This document shows, piece after piece, positions 1-12,039 of a DNA stretch of 64,000 nucleotides (the stretch's first letter is position 1; each line of letters begins with the position of its first letter). This DNA is from Gigaspora margarita (Eukaryota > Glomeromycota > Glomeromycetes > Diversisporales > Gigasporaceae). The translations under genes and the position numbers were made by a program. A model generated the notes under the pieces. The model saw only the letters and a list, made by a program, of their open reading frames with translations, made no database searches and was not told where the DNA came from. The DNA is taken from assembly GCA_009809945.1 (NCBI GenBank), contig WTPW01001644.1:72894-136893 (forward strand), given 5' to 3'.

Positions 1-302
1 TAAAAAAACTATTATATTAATAAAAAACAGTAAATTTATTAGCAATACTAAGAAAAAAATTACATTTCACTAAAGATTTAGATGATCGATTTCTAGATTT
101 TTCCATTTTTCATAAATAGTTGATAATTATTAATTTTCTTGGGGATTTTTGTAGTTCGTAGTTTTATGTCAATCCAACTGATAAAATTATGATTATAATA
201 AGATGTGATCAGTGTTCTAAAACTAATGTACAATATGATATATATGATATGCTATTTTCCGTAATCAAAAATATTAGGACTAAAATATCGATGAGCAGGT
301 TA
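1..302. other. A+T-rich DNA, no feature seen
   Basis: Low-complexity A+T-rich sequence. I see no gene, repeat boundary or RNA in it. Confidence 0.5.
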
Positions 303-539
303 GGGATGTGACATTTATTACCTAATATCCATTTACTATAAGACCAGACCCCCCACCCCCACCTAAGACCAATCAAAATGCTCAATTTTGTTACACAAAA
401 AAATATATTTATCACATATTTTGTCATAATTATGGTTAAATAATTTTTGATTTTGATTGGCTAATATTCTAGCTTGTATAACCTAAGATTTCATCTGACC
501 CCCAACCCCTAAAATATTAGGTAATATATGTTATTGCCC
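303..539. mobile_element. Small inverted-repeat element (MITE)
   Basis: The left end (gggatgtgacatttatta) and the right end (reverse complement gggcaataacatatatta) form an imperfect terminal inverted repeat of about 28 bp, continuing into cctaatat on both sides. Subterminal C-rich tracts (about 349-362 and 501-509) stand out against the A+T background. There is no coding capacity. A target duplication is not clear, so the superfamily is unassigned. Confidence 0.55.
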
Positions 540-872
540 TTATGATCAAGAATGTTATCACAATTCGAATTCTAGCAATTGTATCATGATAGTACCAAAT
601 CAGCCTTAACCACATATAGTATTGTGTATCGATTTGTAACAGAATTCTTTACAGTAAAATTATAGTGAAATCATTCTGCATGTGAATACATTTGGAATAA
701 TCCAGTTTACAGCTGTTTATAAAATTCTGGAAATTATCATCGGCAAATTTTTTTAGGGTGTTCGGCTGAATTTGATAAGTTATTGATTTTTGGGAATATA
801 GAATCAGATACATAATTTAATAAGATCAGATGATTAATATATATTACAATAAGACTAAATATCTTTTGCACA
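540..872. repeat. Intergenic DNA with a half-copy of the 5.3-kb foldback family
   Basis: Positions about 711-800 (tttacagctgtttataaaattctgg onward, in outline) resemble one arm of the inverted repeat at 5,345-5,527, including the shared acagctgtttataaa and gaatttgataagtt blocks. This looks like a solitary arm. The rest of the stretch shows nothing. Confidence 0.4.
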
Positions 873-1237
873 ATACATTTTTGCTCAAACGAAGCCTTTA
901 TTCATTTCTAATTATTTTTCGTTTCTTGTCGAAGACGAAAAATTTGGATTTAAAAAATTTCAAATCCTATTCTTTGGCAAGATCCATTTTTGTTCAAACA
1001 AAGCCTTTATTCATTTCTAATTAATGCTTGTTTCTTGTCAAAGACAAAAAATTCATTTTTAAAAAAATTGAATTTCTATATCCATTTCGTCAAATGAAGC
1101 CTTTATTCACTCACTTCTAATTATTTTTTGTTTCATATTGAAGATAAAGAATTCGTTTTTAAAAAATTGAATTAAATTTCAATTTCTATTCTTTGTCAAG
1201 ATTTATTTTTGTTCAAACGGAGTCTTTATTTATATGT
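873..1237 (+). repeat. Tandem repeat, about 3.3 units of 96-124 bp
   Basis: The block caaac(g/a)aagcctttattc recurs at about 886, 995, 1,091 and 1,215. Each copy is followed by cttctaatta, a gtttc-ttg-gaagac segment and an A-rich spacer. Units differ in length and by many substitutions, so the array is old. The open frame across units 1-2 is a by-product of the repeat and not a gene. Confidence 0.7.
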
Positions 1238-2630
1238 ACGTACTAAAACTTTATGTGTGTATTATGTGTGTGTACATGTAATTGAAAATTCTGTTGATGT
1301 GAAACTAATTAATTACAGCTAATTTCAAAAAGGTGTAATCAAGCAATTTTTATCATATATATAAAAATGGGAAATCAGATAATCAGGAAATCAGATTATT
1401 AATCAAAATCAAACCTTTTATTTATATAATGATAATGATAAATCAAATAAATTATTTTTATCATCATATTCAATGGAAACTCAATTTACAAAACTTGAAT
1501 ATAAGCGAGGAGCTCGCTTCAGATGCCAGATGTGTTTATATTGTAGAATTAACTTACAGCAATAAAAATGAACTGTATATTAACTCAGGCACCACACAAA
1601 TGTAATTGAACTAATATTGTCAAGTATGCATACACAAGAATTTTTAATCAAGTCCTTACTATATGCTGGAGGCATTCTAAGAGTTATTTTTAGTGAAAGC
1701 CTTCAAAACTCAATAAAAATCTAAAAATTAGGCTATTAAAGATTTATCTTTAACTTTACTCAGTATTTCTAGCAGGGCTATAAAAACAGTAATTGCTGGA
1801 AAATCTTAAAGAATCTTTGATATTACAAAGTTTTACAAGCTGAATTTTTTAAAAAAAGAGGAAATCAGGGGAATCACATCAATTTCCCATAATATAGTGA
1901 TCTTCACCTGCGTACACTTTTTTGAAATTAGCTATAAAACATTCTATCTAATTTCGTTATAATGTGAGGCTTCAAATAAAAATTTAGATATATATTGAGT
2001 ATTTTTAGCTGCCATGTGCATCTATTAACCAATAATTTTATATGGTATAATTAAATAATAAAAGAGAAAAAGATCTTAATACAGATGTCTTTTATATGAT
2101 TATAAATTATCAATTTATCTGATATGTAAAAAGATCTAAAAAGACAAGAAGAGTCCAATCTAACAAAACTAAGAACATTGTAATGAAGAATGATAAGTAA
2201 TGTGTACTGTACAGTATGAATGGAATTTTGGTTCTGTAATTGATAACTGGCTAAAGCGTATTAAAAAAAAAGCCTCATTTTATAAACTTCTTTTTTTAGT
2301 AGAATATTAATATTACTAACTCCTTATTTAGGTAACCTACGATTATTAATTAATAAGCAAAAATGCATTACTCTTATCAAAAATGGTTAATTAACTGTAA
2401 ATAAGAAAGTTATTGCACATTATTTATGCTATTTGTATGTATTACTGTATTAAAAAAATGTACTTTTATGTCATGTGACAATTTTTTTTTTGAGAAATGG
2501 AGTAAATAATCGAAATGTGCTTTGCAAAATCTAAGAATGCTAGATTATTTAACCAGGTGGTTTAAAACGTGATCTATTCAATTGAACCAGCTAGTTAAAC
2601 TAGTTAGTATATTAAAATCCATAGTACAAT
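1238..2630. other. Gene-free A+T-rich DNA
   Basis: No coding frame, tRNA or clear repeat boundary is visible. The stretch has homopolymer runs and short TA repeats only. Confidence 0.5.
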
Positions 2631-2634
2631 TTAA

Positions 2635-3152
2635 GGGTAGAGGGTACTATTTTAAAATTATATATAAACTTAATGGTAAATTTTTTTTATAATTAATTTT
2701 ATAAAAAATTATATTAAGTAAACTAATTTTAATACTTAAGACAAGTTTGTAGAGCAGGTTTTTCTGATTTTAATGATAGTAAAATTATTAAAATTGGTTA
2801 AAAACTCAATAAAATATATATTTTTAAAGATTGGGTATTAAAAATTAGTAATAAAACTAACTTATAAATTTACGCAAATTGACCAATCAGAATTGGCGAT
2901 TTTGTGCAACCCAGAAAATTTTGGGCTAACCCAGAAAAACTTTGTGATATATACAACTTTATTTTTTTAAAATATAATAGTAGTTCAAAATTTTACCATA
3001 ATAGATAAATTATTTTATTTATATTTTGTAAAATTTTAATAAAAATTAGTTGTAATTCAAAAAAGTTTTATTAGTAGCATATATCAGTTTTTTATGAAAT
3101 TTTCAAAATACCATATAAAACTATATAAAAATGATCTATGTACCCTCTACCC
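2635..3152. mobile_element. TTAA-flanked MITE, 518 bp
   Basis: The ends are perfect inverted repeats: gggtagagggtac at the left and gtaccctctaccc at the right. Each is directly bordered by TTAA (2,631-2,634 and 3,153-3,156). A TTAA target is the hallmark of piggyBac-type transposases, although these ends do not begin with the usual CCC. The interior is A+T-rich and non-coding, so this is a non-autonomous copy. A second TTAA element with a similar GGG(G)TAG tip lies at 56,964-57,597. Confidence 0.7.
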
Positions 3153-3156
3153 TTAA

Positions 3157-3716
3157 ATTCTAACCACCTTGTCAGACTACTTAATATCTGTAGCAACATC
3201 TTAGACCTGATTGGTTCGCATGACCCTATTTGTCACTTAATGTTTATTTTTTACTATCTAATGTCACACTATATGTTTGTTTTTTTACATACTAGCAAGA
3301 ACCCTTGCTGTGACATAAGATAAAATTAAGGCTGTTAAATCTCTTTAGTGCAGACTCCGTAAATAGTGACTTTGATAAGAAATTGGTTTTTAAGTTGAGC
3401 CTGTATATATAATGTGTATTATCGTATAGCTATCATTCCTGAAGTTTTTACTTGTCTGAGGTGCCTGAAGTTACAACTTCAGGTAAATTATTAATACATT
3501 TTCTCTATAACTTTAATCATTTTACTAATAGTATAAGATGTAATAACAATAATAGTAAAAAATTAATTCTTAATGACTATACAAACAATCCAAGTTAAAT
3601 CTAGAAGCTAGAAATTTAATTTCTAGATTTTTAGTTATTTATTTTTATTGATGATAATCACCAATCGACAATAGTCTATTCCAGTCTATAGTTGGGAGTA
3701 GAATTACTGAATTATA
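3157..3716. other. Gene-free DNA with a short gaagttacaacttc motif
   Basis: Around 3,438-3,485 the motif tgaagttacaacttcagg matches the minisatellite that fills the foldback at 6.9-8.7 kb, so it is probably a stray unit. Nothing else is recognisable. The 61-codon open frame from 3,138 begins inside a transposon end and has no protein-like features. Confidence 0.4.
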
Positions 3717-3725
3717 GTAATTACA

Positions 3726-3905
3726 GAACCCCGAAATATACATAGATAGGTCAGGTTAATTATAGGGTTACTAAAAAAGGAAAGATCTGCAGAAAAAAAC
3801 TTCAAAAATAAGCAAAAAAATTACTATAAATAGAAAAGATCTGCATAAAAAACCTCAAAAATAAGCAAACTCATACCTGACCTATCTATGTATATTTCGG
3901 GGTCC
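3726..3905. mobile_element. MITE family A, copy 1 (180 bp)
   Basis: Terminal inverted repeats of about 28 bp (ccccgaaatatacatagat.. / ..atctatgtatatttcgggg) enclose two direct internal copies of aaagatctgca followed by aacttcaaaaataagc. The element is flanked by gtaattacag at 3,717-3,726 and 3,907-3,916. Two more copies lie at 7,812-7,988 and 27,101-27,271, each with its own 7-8-bp flanking repeat. The 7-10-bp duplications suggest a hAT- or MULE-type mobiliser. Confidence 0.85.
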
Positions 3906-3916
3906 TGTAATTACAG

Positions 3917-5344
3917 CATAGCATCTAGTTGGCATAAATATTATCTGCCATAATGTTTCAATGCTGCAATTCTGTGATTTTCTAATGCTGCAATAATACA
4001 ATATTGTAATACTGTAATACTATAACACTATAATATTATAATGTTAACTATATGATGCAGTCACTCCAATCTGGAAACTTATGAATATGTTGATATTCGC
4101 TATACAAGTATTTTATTTACATTCATTTAGTCAGTAAGCATAAAAGTTATTTACATTCTATTTAAAGTGTAAAAAATATATATAACAGAGGTGAAATAAA
4201 AATATTTCATGATTACAAAGGGAGCTTAAATACTGAAGTGTGCATATAATAATGAATATAACAAGATGAAGTAAGATATCTATAATATGGAGCTACAAAG
4301 ATAGCAATAGGTAAGCATACAGATAATTGCATGAAAGCATTCCTTTGCATATGGTTCAATAAACTAGGTAGTATTAAAAGAATTAGAAAAGAATAGTTTG
4401 GCTCTTTATTTTTCTATAACATTATTTGAGAATTGCGAAATCTGATAATAATGAGTTTAATTATGTAAGAGCATATGAAATATCTAGTAATTACAACCTT
4501 TATACCTTAAATGAAAAATAGTAAGTTTTATGAGTCATCGACATGCTTCTTAATTTTTTCTGCTCATATTTTTATTAACTGTGCTACAAAAATTTTGCAA
4601 TTAAAAATTATACATATAAATGTTTATTGCTCTTACTTTGGTCAAAAAATCTGATCTAGGTAGGTCAGGGTATTGATCTTGGTTATAACCTGGATCAATG
4701 GGTCAAAAGAATTCATAAAGTTTAAGCTAATCTTTAAAATTTGATGCAACAACTCTTAATTAGAGCTATTAGTATAGAGAACAGCTATATTCCAATTATT
4801 TAAATTGGAATTTTTCAGATTTTATATTGAAAAATCTCAATCTTGCTTGTAGTTTGAGTTTGCAATTTTCTGCATCATAAAATACATGCCTTTCCAAAAT
4901 CTAATCTGGTAAGAGCTTTATTATTTAGCAAGTCTTCTATCTATATATATAGTAAATTTGTTTTTGTAGGTTTTTGTCTATTTTAAATTCTAACCTAATC
5001 AACTTGGGTTAGAACAATTTTTAACCTGTGACCTATTTGGTCAGGTAATCATATGGATCAACTAACTAGAGTAATTATAGCTCTAATGTTTATATCATAT
5101 TTAGGGTTCCAAACCAGTTTGAAAATCCCCAATGTGATCTGTTAGGTAATAACCAGTTGGTAATCAGTTACCCAAAACTAAAATAGATTATCTGAATAAA
5201 CATGGTCACCTGATTGTAATCAGGTGATTTGGATACCCAATTATCTATATAGAAATGTCATGCAGTGTCAGCTCAATTTTGACAAGTTATGGTTATATTT
5301 GTGGCAAGGATAATTTGATACCAGTAACTAGATAACTAATTACA
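3917..5344. other. Gene-free A+T-rich DNA
   Basis: There is no coding signal. A perfect 22-bp palindrome (tcacctgatt-gt-aatcaggtga) sits at 5,206-5,227. Simple tgctgcaat and taatactgtaa repeats lie at about 3,958-4,045. No promoter or RNA gene is apparent. Confidence 0.5.
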
Positions 5345-5527
5345 GCTGTTTTTATAAATTCTGGGACAATGATAAAAATTGGCTAATGATCATTTGGCCA
5401 AATTTAATAAGTTTTTAAATTTGGTATTATTGAATTACTATAATTAATACCAATAACCAAATTCAAAAACTTATCAAAATCAGCCAAAACAATTTTTATA
5501 TATTGTTCCAGAATTTATGATAATAGC
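5345..5527. mobile_element. Foldback MITE
   Basis: The two halves are imperfect inverted repeats over most of their length: acagctgtttttataaattc at the left against the complement of gaatttatgataatagct at the right. They meet near 5,435. There is no coding capacity. A single arm of the same family is at about 711-800. Confidence 0.65.
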
Positions 5528-5600
5528 TAATGATGTCATAGTGATAACTTCGTAGTTATTATTAACTTTTGTTAACATAAGTTACAGCATACTATATAGG

Positions 5601-5786
5601 GGTATTTCATATACTAATTAATCAAATCTATGTAAAAAGTTATAGTAAAAACTGACAATGCAGATTTTATGCATGTTTGATAGATTACTATCAAAATATT
5701 AGTATTTTAAAAATTGATTTACCTCATACTATTAATTTTTACTACAACTCCTTACATAGATTTGATAAATTAGTATATGAAATACC
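5601..5786. mobile_element. Foldback MITE, 186 bp
   Basis: Inverted ends of about 50 bp start ggtatttcatatactaat and end attagtatatgaaatacc. The arms carry aatcaaatctatgta and its complement. There is no coding content and no clear target duplication. Confidence 0.7.
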
Positions 5787-6895
5787 AATATGACATGTTA
5801 TATAACAGATAACCAACACAAGACACATTATATACCATAACCATATTGGTGAATTCACAGGTTTTGATTTGCCATATTTTTAGTTAACAAGTTATAAACT
5901 AGTTATAACTGAGTTTCAACATAGCACAAAATTTTGCTTATGAAATTGCCTTCTGCATATTTTCTTGGATATTTCTATTTATTTCTGCAAGTGGTTCACA
6001 TCCTGATAATCCAAGTTTTGCTTGCACTTCTAATATTTTTTAATAAAAGAACTCAGTTGATCTATTTTTAATGAGTGACTCATTTATCAAGTGGGTGACC
6101 CATTTGTATTATATTAAACTGATTAGAATATTTAAGCCAGTTTGCCAAAATTATGATCCAGTTAACTTTTTTAGTTCAGTTTATCAGTTGGGCAGTTATC
6201 CAGATTGGATGTTGGAACTCTAATCACATTTATACAGTATAAGTTAATCTATATATACTATAGTCATAAGCAATCAGCTATTTTCTAAAACTCCTAAGTA
6301 TATCTGTATGTGATTTGTAAGATAGGTTTTTTTTATAAAATCTTATAGAAATAGTTCAAAGTTCTACTTCAATCTCAAAATATTTTAAAACCAGCCTAAT
6401 TATACTACTGCTCAAATTATACAATATATCCCATATGGGATTATGTGTATTATCTATCAATAATATACTGTTATTGCAATCTGACAATTATATCATACCT
6501 AATCAATTCGCTTGCTAAAGCTGTTATCAAACAATGACTTATAAGATAGTACAATTTATTTTAAAAATAATTATGATAATCATTTGAGTCAAAATAAAAC
6601 TTAGCATGACAAACTATTTTTTTATAGTCATTAAATGTACTAAATCAAATAGAGTCAACATGCAAAAATAATTAACAGTATATAATTTAAAAAAAGTATA
6701 TATTTAGTACAGCATTTCAACAAATACTATTATAGTATTTTTGTATTATAGTATTACAATATTACAGCTTATAGCAATTATAACAAAAAATATAGTATGT
6801 ACTATATTAATTTATAAATTAATTCTACTACTAACTATATTTCAGTTAAAAGTATATATTAAAAAATAATATTCAAAAAAAATTAAAGAAAGCAA
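5787..6895. other. Gene-free A+T-rich DNA
   Basis: I see no gene, RNA or bounded repeat here. Confidence 0.5.
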
Positions 6896-8696
6896 ACTTA
6901 AATATACCAAATCTATTCCATGTTTATTTGAACCTGTTTTGGATTGCCCTGAATTTATTTGAACCAACTTCAGGTTCCAATGTTCCATTTGGACTAACTC
7001 AGCTTTATTGACTTTAACCTAGATCTATTTGCTCATTTAAACCTATTTAGGCATCTAAAAAAATTATAACTCTAGTTACTTAAAGGTATAATTTTAGATA
7101 TCAAAAGTTACAATTTTAGAAATTTAAAGTTACAACTTCAGGTATTTAAAGTTGCAACTTCAGATATCTAAAATTACAACTTCAGAGTCTAAAGTTGTTA
7201 CTTTAGAAACTTTAGATACTTGAAGTTGTAATTTTAAATTTCTAAAGTTGTAACATCAGATACCTAAAGTTACAGCTTTAGATTTTTGAAGTTGCAATTT
7301 TAGATATTTGAATTTACAACTCTAGATACTTGAAGTTATATCTTTAGATACCTGAAGTTATAAATTCAAGTACCTGAAACTATAATTTTAGGTATTTAAA
7401 GTTGTAGCTTTAGATATATAAAGTTGTAATTTTAGATATCTAAAATTATAACTTTAGATATTTTAAGCTATAACCTATACTGTCCTTTTTCTATATAATC
7501 ACATAATTGTAAAACCTTTTTATAATCACACCAAAGTCTGCAATCACTTTACTAATAAACTTATAAAAAATACCTCTTTATAAACCCATTATAATAAAAA
7601 TTAAAAACCTTAATACAATCATACAAGTTGCATAATACAGACTATATGATTATAGTAAAGGAAGACAGTATATCTAAAGTTGTAACTTCAAGTATCTAGA
7701 GTTGTATTTTCAGATACCTAAAGTTGTTATTTCAAATATCTGAAGTTGTAACTTCTGTATCTTTAGAAAACTAAAGTTGTAACTTCAGATATAACTTTAG
7801 ATGCCTAAAGAGGACCCCGAAATATACATAGATAGGTCAGGTTAATTATAGGATTACTAAAAAAGGAAAGATCTGCAGGAAAAACTTCAAAAATAAGCAA
7901 AAATTACTATAGATAGAAAAGATCTGCATAAAAAACCTCAAAAATAAGCAAACTCATACCTGACCTATTTATGTATATTTTGGGGTCCTACCTAAAGTTG
8001 TAACTTTAAATACTTAAAGTTATAACTTTAGATGCTCTAAGTTGTAACTTTAGATACCTAATATTGTAACTTTAGATGCATAAAATTGTAACTTTAAATA
8101 CTTGAAGTTAAACCTTTAGATACCTAAAGTTGTAACTTCAAGTACCTAAAGTTGCATATTCAGGTGCTTGAAGTTGTAAATTTTGAATAACTAACATTAT
8201 AACTTTAGACATCTAAAATTGTAACTTCAGGTACCTGGAGTATACCTTTAGTTGTTTGGAGTTATCATTTTAGATGCCTGAAGTTGTAACTTCAAGTGCC
8301 AGAAGTTGTAACTTTAGGTGTCTAAGGTTGTAATTTCAGATATCTAAGATTGTTACTTCAGATACCTAAAGTTATAACTTCAAGTATCTAGAGTTGAAAC
8401 TTTAGATATCTAAAGTTGTAATTTTAAATACTTGAAATTATTACTAATGCTTAGATAGGTTCAAATGGGTTAAATAAAACTAGGTTGGATTCAAATAAAG
8501 TCAATATGGGTCCAAATAAAACCCAAGTTGGGTTTAAATTGAACCCAAGCTAAGTTTAAATTGCATCCAATTTAGATTCAAATTGAGCTCAAGTTATGTT
8601 CAAATAAACTATAGAAACCCAAAATGGTCAAATAATTTTAAAATAGCTCAAAATAGGTTCAAACAATCTCTGAATAAATTTAGATATATTTAAGTA
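6896..8696. mobile_element. Foldback element filled with a palindromic minisatellite
   Basis: The outer arms (about 6,896-7,060 and 8,450-8,696) are inverted relative to each other. Both begin acttaaatata and contain repeated atttgaacc / ggttcaaat blocks. The 1.4-kb core (7,070-8,440) is an array of about 24-bp units built on the near-palindrome aagttgtaactt, separated by tagatacc-like spacers with heavy divergence. A family A MITE is inserted in the core at 7,812-7,988. I found no coding frame. Target duplication is unclear, so these boundaries are approximate. Confidence 0.7.
7812..7988. mobile_element. MITE family A, copy 2, nested in the foldback
   Basis: This 177-bp copy has the same inverted ends and doubled internal segment as the copy at 3,726-3,905. 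The interrupted minisatellite is duplicated as cctaaag at 7,804-7,810 and 7,991-7,997. The insertion is therefore younger than the array it sits in. Confidence 0.85.
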
Positions 8697-8802
8697 TAGA
8701 GAATTTCTATTTTTACACTAGTGTATGAAAATACTAGATATTAATTTCTCAAGACCCCAAATATAAATTAGCCTTTGAGGTTATAACAAAAAATATTCCT
8801 TG

Positions 8803-8886
8803 GCTAGTTGTATCCTCATTCATGTAACAAATATTACATCACTATAACTCATAATAAATCGTGGCCATAGCACACGGCCTTTAAAC

Positions 8887-8919
<33 letters not shown>
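8803..8919 (+). mobile_element. Short poly(A)-tailed retrotransposed insertion
   Basis: An 86-bp body ends in 31 A residues (8,889-8,919). The sequence aaaaaatattccttg occurs just before the body (ending at 8,802), and tattccttg follows the A tract (ending at 8,928). Tail plus duplication is the signature of LINE-machinery insertion. The body has no tRNA-like A/B boxes that I can see. It may be a 5'-truncated LINE or SINE end or a retrocopied transcript. Confidence 0.7.
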
Positions 8920-8922
<3 letters not shown>

Positions 8923-8928
8923 TCCTTG

Positions 8929-10059
8929 CAAAATTTTAGCATAAACTATAATTCTTTCTATTCCAAATCTAACCCTTACTCTAACTTTAAATCAGATTTA
9001 ATTTTTGGTTAAATTTATATTTACATGAATTTGCAAATTGATTAATTAACTAGATAGCTGCGCGACATCATCGTGCGAAACCAGGAATGGAAGAAATTGA
9101 TATTGGTTAGATTTGAATATTTAATATGATAAAAAATATGTACTTTATTATGACTAGGTACGACCATTAATAATATTACTTATATCGTAAACGATCATTT
9201 GCATAAATAAAAAGTGTTATAAATTTAAATAAAAAAAATCGTATAATCAATAAAAAAAAAAGCAGCACAGTAAAAAATTCCATGATTTAAAAATTTTAAC
9301 AATTTTTACATTACTACAAAGAACACACTCACATTGTCTTGTACATAGTAATTACTTCTTTTGAGCCAGCCATTCCTCTTTTTCATACAAAACGTAATGT
9401 CAGTTTTCACTCGAATTAACATTCGAATTGATGATTTAATAATTTCCAGAGTTCATGTGTTTTTAAACACTTTATTCATGAACGTATTCATGTATGTTTT
9501 TATTGCAAGTTAAAATTTTATATTAATTGTTTTAAGAATTGACATAATCCTAAATTGGTGAAAATCTAAGAATGATGTAATTAATTCAAAATCAAACTGA
9601 ATTGCGAAATAATGTAGAAACATGTTACTGTGTAAATTTATTTTGAGTACGAGCATGCTTAGTGTGTAACATGAAATATAGTATGGATGGATGTCATTTA
9701 TGCTAATTTTTTTTAAAAGATATACTATTTTAATAGAAGTAATGATTTCGTTTGTTTATTTTGGAAAGAATTGTGATTTACAATTTTAATATTATGATTT
9801 CATTGTTACTTGTCATTTAAAGCTAGGATGGTTTCAAAATGTAGATCATTATTATGGTATTCTTAACAGGTAATAATTGTGATGCAGTATTCGTGATTGT
9901 TAACTGTTTTGCTGTAACGTGATATTATTATTTTACAAGTACACGTGAACGTACTGGTACTATGCGACATCACATGTTGGCAGCTTCTAACTGATTCAAT
10001 TTTTTTTTTCATGCATCTAATCTAATATAGTATAGTATCATATCGTATAGTATCGTATA
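8929..10059. other. Gene-free DNA with a 40-bp dispersed repeat
   Basis: Positions 9,051-9,090 match 28,812-28,851 in inverted orientation over 40 bp. All differences lie at CpG-derived sites. From 10,030 short tatagtatcgtatag repeats precede the next element. There are no coding features. Confidence 0.5.
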
Positions 10060-10342
10060 GGGTTCCTCAAATTCAAATCAAATCAAATATTGGGTCAATT
10101 TGAATTTGATCAAATCAAATTGACCCTGATTTGAATTTGATTTGATTCAAATATTTGGATTTGAATTTGATTTGAATTTGTATTTTTAATAGTAATTTTC
10201 AAATCAAATCAAATATTTGTCAAATCAAATCAAATTTGGCCAGATTTGAATTTGATCAAATCAAATGTAGTCAAATTTGAATTTGAATTTGATCAAATAT
10301 TTGATCCAAATATTTGAAGATCAAATCAAATTGCGGAACCCT
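10060..10342. mobile_element. CAAAT-rich inverted-repeat element, copy 1 (283 bp)
   Basis: The tips are gggttcctcaaattcaaatc and its inverted counterpart ending ggaaccct. The interior consists almost entirely of caaat / atttg and aattcaaat words, with a few divergent joints. Other copies are at 24,604-24,885 and 35,204-35,437, where 9-bp target duplications are exact. Here the flanks are only roughly duplicated (tatcgtata and tatcatatc) in a repetitive target. Confidence 0.8.
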
Positions 10343-10548
10343 AGTATCATATCATATTGCATATAATATAATATAAAAAAAATGGCTGGTGGGAAAATTT
10401 CCTTTTATAAATTAGGAAGAAATTTTGACTGCCAATCATATACACAAATGGTAAAAAATAAATACACTACATGAACATAAACAGTAAGAAAAATTACAAT
10501 ACACAAACAAATTAGGTAAGGTGGATCATGAATATGTTTAATAATACA

Positions 10549-11045
10549 ACGGAACAATTTTTTTAGTTCATGCCATATTTTTTATTGTGCCAAATCAAAC
10601 ACGCATTTAGCAATGATTCCTAACAAGTTTTTTAACTAAAAATCGATACAAAAAAATTAAATTAATAGATTAGCGTGATGTTATTTGAATCAAGAGCCAA
10701 ATAAGGAACTTAATATATTATTATAAATATTACTGCTTATACAGAACAATAATTTCGCTTCAGACCATATTTTTTATCGTGGCACTAGAAAATTGCATAC
10801 ACCATTTAACTCAGATTATTCAATACAAGGCATGCAATCATGTTTTAGCAAAAATCCCTAACAAGTTTTTTAGTCAAATTTGATACAAAAAATCAAAAGA
10901 ATAAATTAGCATGATTCATAATTAGACTTTAAATCAAGTGTCAAATAAGGAATTTAATACCAATTATAAATATTACTGCTTATACAATAGAACAATATTT
11001 TCGGTTCATACCATATTTTTTATAATGCCACTAGAAACATGCATT
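10549..11045 (+). repeat. Diverged tandem repeat, units of about 190-250 bp
   Basis: The block ccatattttttat recurs at about 10,572, 10,765 and 11,013. Each copy is followed by a cctaacaagttttttag, gatacaaaaa and gtcaaataagga series and ends near ataaatattactgcttata. There are two full units and a partial third. No coding frame is present. Confidence 0.65.
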
Positions 11046-12039
11046 TAACATGCCTTATATATTTTATGTTGAATTNTTGTAATGCAGAGTCNTTTGTATT
11101 GTTTAAAAATAAAGTGCAANTTCTAATNAATAGAGGCAATAAATAGGGCCATCTTTAACATGAAGTTTTGTTTCAAAATTTTATATTTCTTTAAACTTAT
11201 TGAAAAAAAACTTTATAAAAATTACTTAGCTGCTACATAATTAGCATGTTATCCTAAAATAAACCAATAGTATTACTAGCTAAGGCTTCTAAAAGAAATT
11301 TACATAAAAAAGAAATTCATACTATAAAAAAAGCTAAATTTGAAAACCTCAATATTTCCATAGAAGATAATGTTAACACCAGAGATAATTATAATTAACT
11401 TGGCTGATGAAAGAAAAGATATTTTTTACAATCTTCTAAAGGTATATTAATTAACTTTGATACAAGTAAAACTCTATTATTTATAGTATAGTCTTCTAAG
11501 GGGCAGTTTTTGCCTTTTGGGGCAGACTAGGATCTGACTGTTCCCTCCCTAGTTACATTTATTTTTTTATCTCAGGCGTGATCATTATCCTTGATGTAGG
11601 GCATGTGTGAGGAGAAAGGTAATGCAGACTTCATAGGTTTTAAATCCCCCGAACCATACTACTAAAAGTGATTTGAATGTATTCACTGAGAAGATTTTAT
11701 TACAATTCATGATAAAGTATTTTTCATATTAATTTACTAGTTTTTGATATATTTTTTCTAGTATAAGGTTCAAAGTGAGACTCGTCAATTTAAAAGTGAA
11801 TCATTTAAATATATTTTATCTTACTAAAAATCTGAAGATTTTGTGGTGAGTGATCTTAAGTCAACAAATAATTCAATCAATGTTTTAATGCAATACTAGA
11901 AATTATAAGTAATATATTATATATGAGAATTCAAAATAATTCATATACACATAGATTTTAAGATAGATGAACATAATTTGATAATGCTTTTTCGATAAGA
12001 AAAAATACTAAGAGATAGTTAAATATTTGGTTATTCTTT
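11046..12039. other. Gene-free DNA with ambiguous bases
   Basis: Ns at about 11,076, 11,092, 11,120 and 11,128 mark uncertain consensus. A locally G/C-richer patch at 11,500-11,660 contains cccccgaac and agggcatgtg words but gives no tRNA-like or coding reading I can support. Confidence 0.4.

Noticed and set aside
209-427. 72-codon minus-strand frame
   Set aside because: It lies inside an inverted-repeat element and has a Leu/Ile-rich, low-information composition.
11500-11660. tRNA-like B box (ggttttaaatccc)
   Set aside because: It has an extra base, no suitable A box at the right distance and no cloverleaf.
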